64,000 nt of DNA from Actinomycetaceae bacterium (GCA_030528145.1 JAUMZK010000001.1:248001-312000), one strand, 5' to 3'. Shown: positions 34,032 to 43,225, counted from the stretch's first letter. Program-made: numbers and translations. The notes: a model not told the origin generated them from the letters alone.

Positions 34032-35446
34032 CGGGCAACCCCCAGCAAGCTGGGTCCGGGCGCACCACCGTAAATAATGTTCACTTCTCCTCCTACCGCG
34101 TCTTGAATTGCGGCGAGTTCCAGCGGACCGTCATCCGCGCTGAGCAGCAAGTCGTAGGCGGCAGCCGGAACACCGTCCTCGCCCACCTGCCAAGTTTGCC
34201 CCAAATTCTTGGTGGTGTCGTCGACAACGGCACGCAAATCTGCGGTTTTGGTCGCCACCCACCCCACTACAGACAGTTCTTGCAAAGCCGCACGCACTTC
34301 CAAATCGTTTCGAGTCCCCGCCAAATGCACGCTCTCTGGGCACAGTTTGGCACGCAACGCCGCGTATTCGCGGGCACGCCCCGAACCGCACAGATAAACC
34401 ACCAGGTCTGCGCCCCCATGCTTCGCGGTCAGCTCCGCGCGCAGCAACGCATTCGCGCTGGTGGGCGCCAAAATCACGGCGGAGCCCAAGTCGGCAAGTT
34501 CTCTGGCAATCCCAGGGGAATCGATTACCGAAATAATTGCCATACGTCGACGTGCGTCCACGTTCTTGTGTAACATAACCACATTGCGGTGGTGTACTTC
34601 CAGGTTTGTTGCCGGAGTAAGCGGACGAATAGTAATATCCACTGCGGATTTGCCCAGCACCGCCAAGGGGGACGCGTATTTTGCGGCAAAGACTCGGGAA
34701 CATTCCGCTAAGCCCGTTTTCACGTCGGTCCACACTGCCGGGACGCGCGCGGTCACCGGTGCGGTCTGTGCCTCCAGATCAGCCAAAGTTGCAGTAGACC
34801 ACCGCGCAGTTACTTCAAAGCCGTCTTCTATAGCTGCGGTAAAACCCTGCAAGCGCCGCCGCATCGGGTCCCCCACCAGGGAATTTGCTGTGTCCTGGTT
34901 GTAAGCGCGACAGAGGACGGCAGCGAAAACGGTGGCGGCGCCCTCGTAAATATCTGCCACCACAGTTTCTGGGAACAGCAATGGTAGTGCCACCGTAAAC
35001 GCCACCTGGTCTATGGAAAGGAATGCCGTCGGTGCGGACAATTCTTGCGTGAGGGTCTGTGACCACGCCAATTCTTTCCCGAGGGCGCCGCTAAAGCCCT
35101 TATTTAGGCGCAAAATGTAGTCTGCAAAATCCAGTGGTCGCAAGGTTGGCGGGCACCCACGTGCCGCTGCCGCCGCTGCCGCCGCTAGGGTCACCCCCGT
35201 GCGCCCTTCTGCATTGCGCGCCAATGCGTCTGCAAATTCCGCCGACCACCAATTAGCGCCCGCTTCTGGCGGAATTGCTTCCACTGCCCCCAACGCTGCC
35301 TGCAACGTAGCCACCAGCGCGTTTATTCCGGAAGAGCAGAAAAATCCGTCCCCAAAATCTTTCTTTGTCAAAGCGTCTGCGCCACCTTGCCACAGCGCCC
35401 GCAAATCAGCCCCAGATAAAGTGGTGGCACCCGCAGAAAAGAACAT
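34028..35446 (-). CDS. Divergent DAK2/YloV (FakA-like) protein
   Basis: This 472-residue protein sits where actinobacteria carry a DAK2-domain (DhaL-like) gene, between rpmB and recG. The N-terminal half retains the general DhaL helical pattern (LRALWQGGADALTKKDFG to GVTLAAAAAAAARGC), but I cannot find the DGDTG motif that binds Mg-ATP. The C-terminal half (VIDSPGIARELADLGSAVIL and LSADDGPLEL) resembles the YloV/DegV-like part. FakA phosphorylates fatty acids held by DegV proteins. Loss of the metal motif suggests altered or lost kinase activity. The family call rests mainly on position and weak similarity. Confidence 0.55.
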   Translation of the reverse strand: MFFSAGATTLSGADLRALWQGGADALTKKDFGDGFFCSSGINALVATLQAALGAVEAIPPEAGANWWSAEFADALARNAEGRTGVTLAAAAAAAARGCPPTLRPLDFADYILRLNKGFSGALGKELAWSQTLTQELSAPTAFLSIDQVAFTVALPLLFPETVVADIYEGAATVFAAVLCRAYNQDTANSLVGDPMRRRLQGFTAAIEDGFEVTARWSTATLADLEAQTAPVTARVPAVWTDVKTGLAECSRVFAAKYASPLAVLGKSAVDITIRPLTPATNLEVHHRNVVMLHKNVDARRRMAIISVIDSPGIARELADLGSAVILAPTSANALLRAELTAKHGGADLVVYLCGSGRAREYAALRAKLCPESVHLAGTRNDLEVRAALQELSVVGWVATKTADLRAVVDDTTKNLGQTWQVGEDGVPAAAYDLLLSADDGPLELAAIQDAVGGEVNIIYGGAPGPSLLGVAR

Positions 35447-35612
35447 AATATGATTATTTCAGGCATTGACCACTTTGTTCACGTTAGTAACTATTTTTGC
35501 TCAAACAGGTGAAACTGGTGACAAACGCGGTTGCTTTATTGTGAGAATGCCTTCTTATCCGTTATCCTGAACAAGTTGCTAACAGCTATCTAACTACTTC
35601 TAAGGAGACACC

Positions 35613-35801
35613 GTGGCTGCTACCTGCGATATTTGCGGCAAGGGGCCGATCTTCGGGAAGTCCGTTTCGCACTCTCACGTGCGTACCAATCGTCGCTGGA
35701 ACCCTAACATTCAGCGCGTAAAGGCGGTTGTAAACGGCACCCCTAAGCGCCTTTACGCTTGCACTACTTGCATCAAGTCTGATCGCGTTCCGCGCGGCTA
35801 A
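35613..35801 (+). CDS. rpmB: 50S ribosomal protein L28
   Basis: A 62-residue bL28 of the zinc-binding type: CDICGKGP near the N-terminus and CTTCIKSD near the C-terminus give four cysteines, with [18 protein letters not shown] between. GTG start behind AAGGAG. It is transcribed away from the DAK2-like gene, and the 166 bases between them hold both promoters. Confidence 0.96.
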   Translation: MAATCDICGKGPIFGKSVSHSHVRTNRRWNPNIQRVKAVVNGTPKRLYACTTCIKSDRVPRG

Positions 35802-35813
35802 TAGTCTTGTTGG

Positions 35814-35840
35814 CGGGCTACATTTCGTAGCCCGTTTTTT
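35814..35840 (+). terminator. Rho-independent terminator of rpmB
   Basis: CGGGCTAC and GTAGCCCG form an 8-base stem with a five-base loop, followed by six T. Confidence 0.92.
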
Positions 35841-35940
35841 GTACCCTTTTTTTTGGGGGGGGTGCGTCACTGCTAGCAGGTGATTGGCTGGCGGCAGTAT
35901 TTGTTTCAGTGCTTGTTTCTTGCCGCTGCCTGAGGCGTGC

Positions 35941-36867
35941 TCATTTCGTAGGTTTCTTTTCGGTATCGGTGCGCCCACCCAATTTTTTTATTATTTCGAG
36001 AACGCCGATGACTGTTACCCCTACGCCCATTCCGACGGCAGTGCTAATGCCGGTATCTACTAGCCAGGCGAGGACGTCCCCCAGGTTCGCAGTCAAATGG
36101 TGGAGGGCGTGGGCGGGAAGTGACCAGCCGACCTCGCCCATCCCGGAAATGAGTATGTGACCGCCAACCCACAGCATTGCTAAAGTGCCAATAATGGTCA
36201 GGGCTTTCAGTATTATCGGCATTGACCGTACGAGCGCCCGTCCCACCAGACGGACGAAGGTGAGCTTCCGTTTGGCCAGCGCCAACCCCATGTCGTCGAG
36301 CTTCACTATTATGCCTACTACCCCATAGACCAGGAAGGTAATGGCAACAGCAACAACTACGAGGACGGCAAGGCGCATCCAAAAAGTTTCAGTGGTAACT
36401 TCCTTCAGTGATATAACCATGATTTCTGCTGACAGTATGAAGTCTGTACGCACTGCCGAAGATACTACTTGGTTTTCGTCTTGCGTGGGCTGGACGGATT
36501 CTTTGCGGGTTGATTGCCCCAGCCAATCGAGAACCTTTTCGGCGCCCTCGAAAGCTAAATAGAAACCGCCGCACATCAATAACGGGGTCAAAAGCCATGG
36601 CGCCCATTGGCTCAGCATCATGGCTGCCACAATAATAATGGCTTTATTAAGTAAAGAACCACGGGCAATTTTCGCCACTACTGGCAGTTCCCGACTGGGT
36701 GAAAAACCTTGCAAATATCGGGGTGTCACAGCCGTGTCGTCGACTACTACTGCTGCCGCCTTGATGCTGGTGCGCGCAGCCACCGTCCCCACATCGTCAA
36801 TGGATGCGGAAGCAGCCTTTGCCAAAGTGGCAATGTCGTCTAATAGTGCGGCTAAACCACCTGACAT
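35941..36867 (-). CDS. DUF808 (YedI) family membrane protein
   Basis: This 308-residue protein starts MSGGLAALLDDIATLAKAASASIDDVGTVAARTS, the usual DUF808 opening, and continues VVVDDTAVTPRYLQGFSPSRELPVV. It has several predicted helices and a basic tail. The family is widespread in inner membranes and its function is unknown. It stands alone. Confidence 0.88.
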   Translation of the reverse strand: MSGGLAALLDDIATLAKAASASIDDVGTVAARTSIKAAAVVVDDTAVTPRYLQGFSPSRELPVVAKIARGSLLNKAIIIVAAMMLSQWAPWLLTPLLMCGGFYLAFEGAEKVLDWLGQSTRKESVQPTQDENQVVSSAVRTDFILSAEIMVISLKEVTTETFWMRLAVLVVVAVAITFLVYGVVGIIVKLDDMGLALAKRKLTFVRLVGRALVRSMPIILKALTIIGTLAMLWVGGHILISGMGEVGWSLPAHALHHLTANLGDVLAWLVDTGISTAVGMGVGVTVIGVLEIIKKLGGRTDTEKKPTK

Positions 36868-36983
36868 TTATGGTCCTTTCGAAATGTGTACTTCATTTTA
36901 TCCGGACTAACTGCCGTAACCAATATGAACCCCGGCAGTACTACAATCTGAAAAAACTGGCAGCCACCACGTGAAAGAAAAAT

Positions 36984-37007
36984 GGCAGATCCAAAATAGG
37001 ATCTGCC
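36984..37007 (-). terminator. Terminator of the MT0933-like gene
   Basis: GGCAGATCC and GGATCTGCC are perfect 9-base arms around AAAATA. On the minus strand they are followed by ATTTTTCTTTC, as in an intrinsic terminator. Confidence 0.85.
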
Positions 37008-37038
37008 TGTAGAAAGGTAGCTTCCATCGTAACAGAAA

Positions 37039-37257
37039 TTATTGATTGATGGGAGTAGTCTGTGAAGAATCGTCCTCGTTTCCTAAATGCTTGTCGGCTT
37101 CGGCGCGCATTTGGTCAATTTTATCGTCGAATTTTCCACCGGAAACTTTCTTTGCCAATTCTGCTGCTTTATCTAGTGCAGCGTCGGTCTTTGCCTCGTC
37201 TTTGCTGAGATTGGAAAGTGCTTCAGTTGCCTTATTCTTTAGGTTTCCTAAGTCCAT
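37039..37257 (-). CDS. Small MT0933-like antitoxin-family protein
   Basis: This 72-residue charged protein (MDLGNLKNKATEALSNL, SGGKFDDKIDQMRAEADKHLG) resembles the short actinobacterial proteins placed in the MT0933/Rv0909-like antitoxin family. No toxin gene lies beside it, so a stress-related or other helical-protein role is equally possible. It has its own terminator and a GGAG site upstream. Confidence 0.6.
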   Translation of the reverse strand: MDLGNLKNKATEALSNLSKDEAKTDAALDKAAELAKKVSGGKFDDKIDQMRAEADKHLGNEDDSSQTTPINQ

Positions 37258-37302
37258 TTGTGGGCTCCTTTGTAGGTATCTGTATGGATTGTGGCTGAGC
37301 CA

Positions 37303-38772
37303 TTAAATCGTGATGATACCGAGCACCGATAACACTACGAACGCGACAGAAACTGTCGCAAGCACTGCCAACACAATCCATTCATACCATGCAAATACGC
37401 GCGGCGCATTACTTTCTTTCTTTGCATATACGAACAGACCAGTCAGCAGGAAATAGAGAGTCAGTGAACCCATTAAATATCCCATTCCGCCAGCGTAAAT
37501 AAGCCACAGCGCATAAAGCGAACTGATTACTCCTACGACTTTGTCGAGTTTTGTTGCTGGCAATACTGCTTTGGGATCGTCTGTAAAGGATTCTTTTAGT
37601 TGATAGAGGGCGGACCAAACGTAAGGAATTAAAATACAGCCTGATGCTAACAAAATTAGGTATTGGTAGCTGTTGTCCGAAATAGCTGTCCACACCAATA
37701 GTGCTTGCACTGTTAATGTAGATGCCCATAGTGCCACAGGCGGCGTACCATATTTGTTGGCAATCCCTACTTTTGCGGGCACTACCCCATCAAAGGCGGG
37801 AATACGCAATATTTCTGTGCATAGAATGGTCCAAGACAGTAGAATACCCACTAAGGAAATGCTCAGACCAATGGCAATAAATTTTGCGCCCCAAGGTCCC
37901 ACCATTTGCGCAAACAAACCGGCTAGTGACGGATCCGCAACTTTTGACAAATCTGTTTGGTGAATAATTCCGTACGACAACAGGTTTACTAAAATTAGTA
38001 GGGCGAGGACGAAAAGATAGCCCGCAATAGTCGCGGTCCCCACATCTTTACGACTGCGGGCACGTTTGGAGAAAATGCCAGCGCCCTCGACGCCGCTGAA
38101 TACCCACACGGTAATCAGCATCATGGCAACAATTTGGGACCACATGCCTCCTAGTGTTTCGGGCTTTGTTGACCCGTCTGGGTAGATTTGCAGACCAGTT
38201 CCCCACCAGTTTTCTGTTAAAAATTCGGGATTGAAATAGTAAAGTGCTACCCCAATAAAGGCAACTAGTGGGATTACTTTCGCAATGGTTACTACCACGT
38301 TGACGCCGGCAGCTTCGTGAATGCCGCGCCACACCAGGAAGTGAACTACCCACAGCACCAGTGAGGCGCCAATTATTGCCGGAACAGTGTTGCCGTCTTT
38401 AAAAATTGGGAAAAAAGTTCCCAGTGATGCCATCAGTAAAACTAAGAAACTGACGTTGCCAATTACGGCACCAATCCAGTACCCAATAGAGCTGCAAAAT
38501 CCAATATAGTCGCCGAAACCGGCGCGCGCGTACCCGTAGATTCCGCCGTCGATATCGGGTCTGCGCAATGCCAGGGACTGAAATGCTATTGTCAGCGTGA
38601 GCATCCCAAACCCAGCCCACGCCCATCCTAAAATTAGGGGACCGGGGGCGGCGACCCGCGCCATTTGGCTGGGCAGACCGAAAATACCTGCGCCTATCAT
38701 TGACCCCACTACGAGGGCGGTCAACACGAAAACATGTAACGTGCGTGGTTCTTTTTCTGTTGTCGTAGCCAT
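37303..38772 (-). CDS. APC-family amino acid antiporter, ArcD-like
   Basis: This 489-residue protein with about 12-13 helices has the basic amino acid/polyamine antiporter opening VVGSMIGAGIFGLPSQMA. GGIYGYARAGFGDYIGF and WVFSGVEGAGIFSKRARS are typical of arginine:ornithine exchangers. ATG 38772 gives MATTTEKEPRTLHVF; the longer frame overlaps the DDAH gene. Its position after an arginine-analogue hydrolase suggests exchange of arginine, methylarginine, citrulline or ornithine. Confidence 0.8.
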   Translation of the reverse strand: MATTTEKEPRTLHVFVLTALVVGSMIGAGIFGLPSQMARVAAPGPLILGWAWAGFGMLTLTIAFQSLALRRPDIDGGIYGYARAGFGDYIGFCSSIGYWIGAVIGNVSFLVLLMASLGTFFPIFKDGNTVPAIIGASLVLWVVHFLVWRGIHEAAGVNVVVTIAKVIPLVAFIGVALYYFNPEFLTENWWGTGLQIYPDGSTKPETLGGMWSQIVAMMLITVWVFSGVEGAGIFSKRARSRKDVGTATIAGYLFVLALLILVNLLSYGIIHQTDLSKVADPSLAGLFAQMVGPWGAKFIAIGLSISLVGILLSWTILCTEILRIPAFDGVVPAKVGIANKYGTPPVALWASTLTVQALLVWTAISDNSYQYLILLASGCILIPYVWSALYQLKESFTDDPKAVLPATKLDKVVGVISSLYALWLIYAGGMGYLMGSLTLYFLLTGLFVYAKKESNAPRVFAWYEWIVLAVLATVSVAFVVLSVLGIITI

Positions 38773-38791
38773 GTTGTTCCTTATATAAAAA

Positions 38792-38816
38792 GGTGGTGAC
38801 CCTTGTAGCCACCACC
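38792..38816 (-). terminator. Hairpin between DDAH-like gene and antiporter
   Basis: GGTGGTGAC pairs with GCCACCACC with one mismatch. On the minus strand TTTTTATA follows. It should reduce read-through from the hydrolase into the antiporter. Confidence 0.7.
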
Positions 38817-38824
38817 AAGTGCGA

Positions 38825-39610
38825 CTAGGCGACGTGCCCGCGCAGTCGGACAGACAAGCAGGTGACGCAGCCTTCCAACTTCTCAAACTCGCCAATATCT
38901 ACTGCCACCACTTCGTAGCCCATTTTTTCAAACATTTGTTTGGTTTTAGGCGCTGAAGCGGACATCAGCAGTTTATTGTCCTCTAGTAGTACCACGTGCG
39001 AACCAGATTCTTCGGGTACTGCCAAAAATTTTTCCCAAACTGTGGGATCGTCCACCAATGGTTCATAGCCAATAATAGTTCCGTCATATAAAGCAGTTAC
39101 TGCGCTTTTAAGGTGCAATACTTTCGTTAGTTCAACCGGAATTACTTTGGCACCGAATTCTTTTAGATATTCGCTGAGTTGACGGACGCCCTCAGCATTA
39201 GTGCGCCCACCGGGGGCTTGCCCCACCCACACTTTGCCACCAAATTTGAGGACGTCCCCGCCGTCCAAAGTGCCGGGAGCTTCAATGCGTACCACGCGGT
39301 ATCCGGCTTGGCGGGCAGCTTTTTCGGCACCTGCGGTTTCGGGTTTGCGCTCGTCAGCGCCGGGACGGGTGATGATGGCCAGATCCTCGTAAACCAGGAT
39401 GGGGTCTTCAATAAAAACCGAGTCTGGGCAGTCGTCCGCGGGTTCAACTTCGATGGTTTCCCACCCGGCATCGTGCAGGATCTGGACGTAGTTTTCCCAC
39501 TGCTTCAGCCCTTTTTCGAAGGAAATATCGGCGGATTTTTCAATGTGTGTAACCAGTCCATCAGCCATTTTAGGGCCGGGGCGGCGAATTAATGCGATTT
39601 TGTTGCTCAT
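38825..39610 (-). CDS. DDAH/arginine-deiminase-like amidinohydrolase
   Basis: This 261-residue protein has the five-bladed amidinotransferase-like fold: CPDSVFIEDPILVYEDLAIITRPG, then GTLDGGDVLKFGGKVWVG, HLKSAVTAL with the catalytic His, and EGCVTCLSVRLRG with the nucleophilic Cys near the C-terminus. Length and motifs fit dimethylarginine dimethylaminohydrolase, which yields citrulline plus dimethylamine. A related arginine or agmatine substrate is possible. ATG 39610 gives the typical MSNKIALIRRPGPKMADGL start. Confidence 0.82.
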   Translation of the reverse strand: MSNKIALIRRPGPKMADGLVTHIEKSADISFEKGLKQWENYVQILHDAGWETIEVEPADDCPDSVFIEDPILVYEDLAIITRPGADERKPETAGAEKAARQAGYRVVRIEAPGTLDGGDVLKFGGKVWVGQAPGGRTNAEGVRQLSEYLKEFGAKVIPVELTKVLHLKSAVTALYDGTIIGYEPLVDDPTVWEKFLAVPEESGSHVVLLEDNKLLMSASAPKTKQMFEKMGYEVVAVDIGEFEKLEGCVTCLSVRLRGHVA

Positions 39611-39733
39611 GTAACCAAGAATACTTATTTTAAAGTTATCTGGAAGCATTCGCACGATTAATCTCTGCGGTAATTTTGCCTGCTAATCTGGCTAAATAAA
39701 CGTAGTCTGTGCCCACCGAAACTTGGAGGAATC

Positions 39734-41356
39734 GTGAAAGTGAACTTGGATACCGTTGCTAATGAACCTCAGTTTTTCGCCGCACGCGGCATCGCTATTC
39801 CTCAACACGCCGCAAATTTGCGGCAAATTCAACACCGCACCCACCGGCATCCTCGGTGGGTTCATTTTGGTCCGGGTAATATTTTCCGTATTTTTTTGGC
39901 GCGTATTGCAGACGATGCGTTAGCGGCGGGCGAATTCTGGCCAATTACTGCAGTGAAGTCTTTTTCGCGCCCACAGTTAGACTGCCAGCTGCAGAACTTC
40001 GATCTACTTACTACCGGCGTGTTCGCTCACGCTAATGGTCAAAAAGATATGCGCATCATTGGTGGCATTGGTCAGGCATTGGTGGCTGCAGACCAGTATG
40101 AAGCGTTGAAAAATATTTTCGTGGATGCAGACATGTCAATGGTAACGTTTACTATTACCGAAAAGGGCTACAAATTACCTGCAGATTTGACAGAAGTTTT
40201 TCAGGGGGACGCCGTTCCCATCGCGTTTCATTCGCATACTATTTTCCTAGTAGCGGGACTATTGTTGGCGCGCTTTCAAGGGGGCGCCGCCCCGATTAAC
40301 CTATTGAGCTGCGATAATTTCAGCAACAATGGAGATAACTTGCGTGCCGTCCTCTTGCAAGTAGCCGACTTTTGGCACGGTCGCGGTCTTGTCTCGCAAG
40401 CATTCGTGGACTGGCTTGGTCAGCGCGACAAGGTGGCTTTTCCAAACAGCGTTATTGACAAGATTACGCCCAGACCTGCAGATGTAATTGCGGATTATTT
40501 GCAAAACCTCGGTTTGGAAGACATGGGTATTAGTCAGGTCAAGGGCGCCACGGTGGCTGGTTTTGTGAATGCGGAGCCGACTGAGTACTTAGTTATTGAG
40601 GACGCTTTCGCAGCTCCGCATCCCACTTTCGAAAAATATGGCGCACATCTGGCCAGCGGAGAAACGGTAAAAAAGTTTGAGCAAATGAAGGTTACCGGTT
40701 GTCTGAATCCTATTCATACGGCGTTAGCCGTAAGTGGCGCGGTACTAGGTTATAAAACTATTGACCAAGCTTTGGGTGATCCGGTGTTGCGAAAGCTAGT
40801 GGACGTCCTCGGGTATGAAGAAATATTGCCGGTGGTACCCGACCCTAAGATTGTGCGCCCAGCTGACTTTTTGGCAGAGGCTATCGAGCAACGCTTTTCC
40901 AATTCTTCTTTGCCGGATTCACCTTTACGCATTGCCATGGACACTTCACAAAAATTGCCAATTCGTTTCGGCATTACTTTGCAACAGTATTTGCGTAGAG
41001 GTCGCAGCCTTGAGGATCTGGTGGCAATTCCGTTGGTTTTTGCCACCTGGTGTCGCTACCTGCTGGGGATTTCAGATTCGGGGGTTGCGTTTGCTCCTTC
41101 AGCGGATCCGCTGCGGGAAGATTTGCAGTCCTTGTTTGAGGGCGTCTATTTGGGTGGTGACTTTGATGCTCATGCCATCCTCGCTCCGCTGCTAGAGGAC
41201 TCCAGTATTTTCGGTGTCGATCTGTACCATGTGGGGTTAGGAAGAAAGGTGGAAGACCTATTTGTAATGATGACGCAGAGCGAACACGCTGTGAAGCAGA
41301 CAATAAAAGCACAGTTAGAAGTGTTTTCCCAATCACGAACTAGTCCCTCATGTTGA
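39734..41356 (+). CDS. Mannitol dehydrogenase-family polyol/uronate oxidoreductase
   Basis: This 540-residue protein has the long-chain polyol dehydrogenase signature: WVHFGPGNIFRIFLARI near the N-terminus, LSCDNFSNNGDNLR, then the catalytic Lys region VTGCLNPIHTALAVSG (with FEQMK just before). Members oxidise mannitol, arabinitol or fructuronate with NAD. The substrate cannot be fixed; fructuronate reductase (UxuB) and mannitol 2-dehydrogenase are the best guesses. It stands alone with GGAGG upstream and a terminator after it. Confidence 0.8.
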   Translation: MKVNLDTVANEPQFFAARGIAIPQHAANLRQIQHRTHRHPRWVHFGPGNIFRIFLARIADDALAAGEFWPITAVKSFSRPQLDCQLQNFDLLTTGVFAHANGQKDMRIIGGIGQALVAADQYEALKNIFVDADMSMVTFTITEKGYKLPADLTEVFQGDAVPIAFHSHTIFLVAGLLLARFQGGAAPINLLSCDNFSNNGDNLRAVLLQVADFWHGRGLVSQAFVDWLGQRDKVAFPNSVIDKITPRPADVIADYLQNLGLEDMGISQVKGATVAGFVNAEPTEYLVIEDAFAAPHPTFEKYGAHLASGETVKKFEQMKVTGCLNPIHTALAVSGAVLGYKTIDQALGDPVLRKLVDVLGYEEILPVVPDPKIVRPADFLAEAIEQRFSNSSLPDSPLRIAMDTSQKLPIRFGITLQQYLRRGRSLEDLVAIPLVFATWCRYLLGISDSGVAFAPSADPLREDLQSLFEGVYLGGDFDAHAILAPLLEDSSIFGVDLYHVGLGRKVEDLFVMMTQSEHAVKQTIKAQLEVFSQSRTSPSC

Positions 41357-41400
41357 CATACACTAACTTTGTTATTACAAATAGAGTGTAAGCCGACAAC

Positions 41401-41430
41401 GGGGAAGCGCCTGCTTCCCCGGTTACTTTT
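41401..41430 (+). terminator. Terminator after mannitol dehydrogenase-family gene
   Basis: GGGGAAGC and GCTTCCCC make a perfect stem with loop GCCT, followed by a T-rich stretch. Confidence 0.75.
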
Positions 41431-41442
41431 AGGAGCTAGATT

Positions 41443-41667
41443 TTGACTTCTTTGAACATTTCGCTTCGTCAAGGACTAACCATTACTACCGAAGATCTGT
41501 TCAAAGCACTCTTCGCGACTGCAATGGTCCTAGGATTGGGACTGTCCATCGTCGCGGTTGTTGCCGCATTTGTGGGCGTACCCGTTTTGGCGATTGCCAG
41601 CGGTTTTGGGGTTTCGCTACTGTCCGTCTCGCTGACTTTCCTGTACGTAACTAACTTCGGCAGGTAG
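41443..41667 (+). CDS. Small two-helix membrane protein, unknown
   Basis: This 74-residue protein with a TTG start lies behind AGGAG. It has a polar N-terminal 20 residues, then two hydrophobic segments (about 23-47 and 48-70). I recognise no family. Terminators flank it on both sides, so it would need its own transcription or read-through. Confidence 0.5.
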   Translation: MTSLNISLRQGLTITTEDLFKALFATAMVLGLGLSIVAVVAAFVGVPVLAIASGFGVSLLSVSLTFLYVTNFGR

Positions 41668-41721
41668 TTTTCAACTCTTCGCAACGGCTACTTGCGGTTT
41701 CCAAAAGTGGTCAACGTGCGC

Positions 41722-41756
41722 AAAAAGTTGGTGGCGGATCGCCACCAACTTTTTTA
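41722..41756. terminator. Strong bidirectional terminator
   Basis: A perfect 15-base stem (AAAAAGTTGGTGGCG and its complement) around a three-base loop, with A-run and T-run on either side, lies between the small membrane gene and the convergent alcohol dehydrogenase gene. Confidence 0.95.
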
Positions 41757-41769
41757 TACCCGCGCCGGT

Positions 41770-42903
41770 CTAAAGCGACATATCGACAACGGCGCGCCCG
41801 CGAATACCGCCCTCTTTCAACAACTTGTAGCCATCACCAGCTTCAGCCAGAGAGAAGCGACGGGACACAATTGACTGGTAATCTATTTGTCCGCCCGCCG
41901 CTAAACGCACTACTACCGGCAGATCTTGGCGCGTCCTTGCCCCGTAACTGCCGACAATAGATTGACTTCGCCGTACCGTCCGGTTTATTTCCACACCCGC
42001 TTCTTGGACGCCAGCCCCCAACCCAATTGGCACCATTTTGCCGCCATCAGCCAAGGAATCGAGCGCCGACTTCCAAGTTTCGGGGCGTCCTAGCGCTTCA
42101 AAAGCCACCTTCACACCGCGCCCATTCGTAGCTGCCAGCACAGTTTCGCGCACGTCCTGCGTGGCAGAATTTACCGTCACGGTTGCCCCCAATTCCCTTG
42201 CGGCTGCTAGCTTTGCGTCTTCCACATCAATAGCAATAATGGGATCGGCGCCCAGCGCCTTCACGATCTGGATTAGGTTCGACCCAATTCCACCTGTGGC
42301 TACTACGGCTACCGAATCCCCGTAACGGATGTCGCCAGCATGTCGGGCAGCCCCGTAAGCAGTGAGCGCCGCACACCCCAAAATAGCCGAGGATACCGTG
42401 TCCATACCATCTGGCATTACCGCTACGGAAGTTGCCGGAATAACCGCATATTCCGCCAATCCCCCCATTGAATACATAGCGATTTTTTCACCTTCCAGAC
42501 TTTCCAAGCGCGTCGTGCCATCGTAGAGTTTGCCTTCTAGGCGGTTCAAAGAGAAGAACGGCGCGCACAGGTCGTCACGTCCTTCGGCACAAAATTCACA
42601 GTGCCCACAGGGCATCAAAAACGCTCCGGCAACTTTTTGTCCAACTTCCAGGGGGAATTGTTCGCAGTTTGGTCCTACTTCCACGATTTCCCCAGCGACT
42701 TCGTGCCCGAGGACGCACGGCAGTGGGAATGCAATAGCGCCTCCGATGACATGCAAGTCCGAATGGCACATGCCGCAAGCGGAAACTTTTATTAGCACTT
42801 CACCGGATCTGGGATGGGGAGTGCGGATCTCTTCTATTTCCAGCCCACGTTCGTAGTCTCGTAGGACCGCAGCTTTCATGGTGGTAGGAATGACTGCGCT
42901 CAT
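41770..42903 (-). CDS. Zinc-dependent alcohol dehydrogenase
   Basis: This 377-residue medium-chain dehydrogenase has catalytic zinc ligands in CGMCHSDLH and GHEVAGEIVEVG. A structural zinc loop is CGHCEFCAEGRDDLC, and the NAD(P) motif is VVATGGIGSNLIQ. ATG 42903, behind AAGGAG, gives MSAVIPTTMKAAVLRDY. Substrate unknown. An operator-like palindrome shared with inositol genes lies 64 bases upstream, so it may belong to that regulon. Confidence 0.85.
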   Translation of the reverse strand: MSAVIPTTMKAAVLRDYERGLEIEEIRTPHPRSGEVLIKVSACGMCHSDLHVIGGAIAFPLPCVLGHEVAGEIVEVGPNCEQFPLEVGQKVAGAFLMPCGHCEFCAEGRDDLCAPFFSLNRLEGKLYDGTTRLESLEGEKIAMYSMGGLAEYAVIPATSVAVMPDGMDTVSSAILGCAALTAYGAARHAGDIRYGDSVAVVATGGIGSNLIQIVKALGADPIIAIDVEDAKLAAARELGATVTVNSATQDVRETVLAATNGRGVKVAFEALGRPETWKSALDSLADGGKMVPIGLGAGVQEAGVEINRTVRRSQSIVGSYGARTRQDLPVVVRLAAGGQIDYQSIVSRRFSLAEAGDGYKLLKEGGIRGRAVVDMSL

Positions 42904-42966
42904 TTTTACTCCTTCGTTGGGTGACTTCATTTTCATATTAGAGTTGCGCAGTGCGCGATACAAGGA

Positions 42967-42982
42967 ATTTGTTAGTACATTT
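42967..42982. promoter_or_regulatory. TGTTAGNACA-type operator-like site before ADH
   Basis: ATTTGTTAGTACATTT matches the palindrome found before iolA and resembles those in the other inositol promoters. It lies 64 bases upstream of the alcohol dehydrogenase start. The link to the GntR regulator is inferred. Confidence 0.4.
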
Positions 42983-43225
42983 AGACCATGCACTCTGGTT
43001 TGACTGTTCCAATCGCTTTTTTGTCAGACCTTAGTACCACGCCACCGGAAGCGTTGCGACTTAAGTACTGGAACTGTGCCAGTTCCAGAGGACGAAGCGA
43101 AAGTTAACACTTTTTCTCTCTGTCCGCCCTCGCCCTTATCTGCTCCCCTATCACTGTGCTGTCACGTGCCACGGAATAACTGCTCGAGGAAACGTTATTA
43201 CATTTTACTGCAGTAGTATTTGAAT
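42983..43225. other. Divergent intergenic region ADH / TSUP
   Basis: No gene found. It contains a perfect palindrome CTGGAACTG-TGC-CAGTTCCAG at 43068-43088, followed directly by a GAGGACG copy at 43088-43094 and a CGCCCTC copy near 43121. It must also hold the TSUP gene promoter. Confidence 0.4.

Noticed and set aside
39640..39733. Riboswitch before the mannitol dehydrogenase-family gene, and guanidine-type riboswitch near the DDAH genes
   Set aside because: No conserved riboswitch core could be recognised in either leader.
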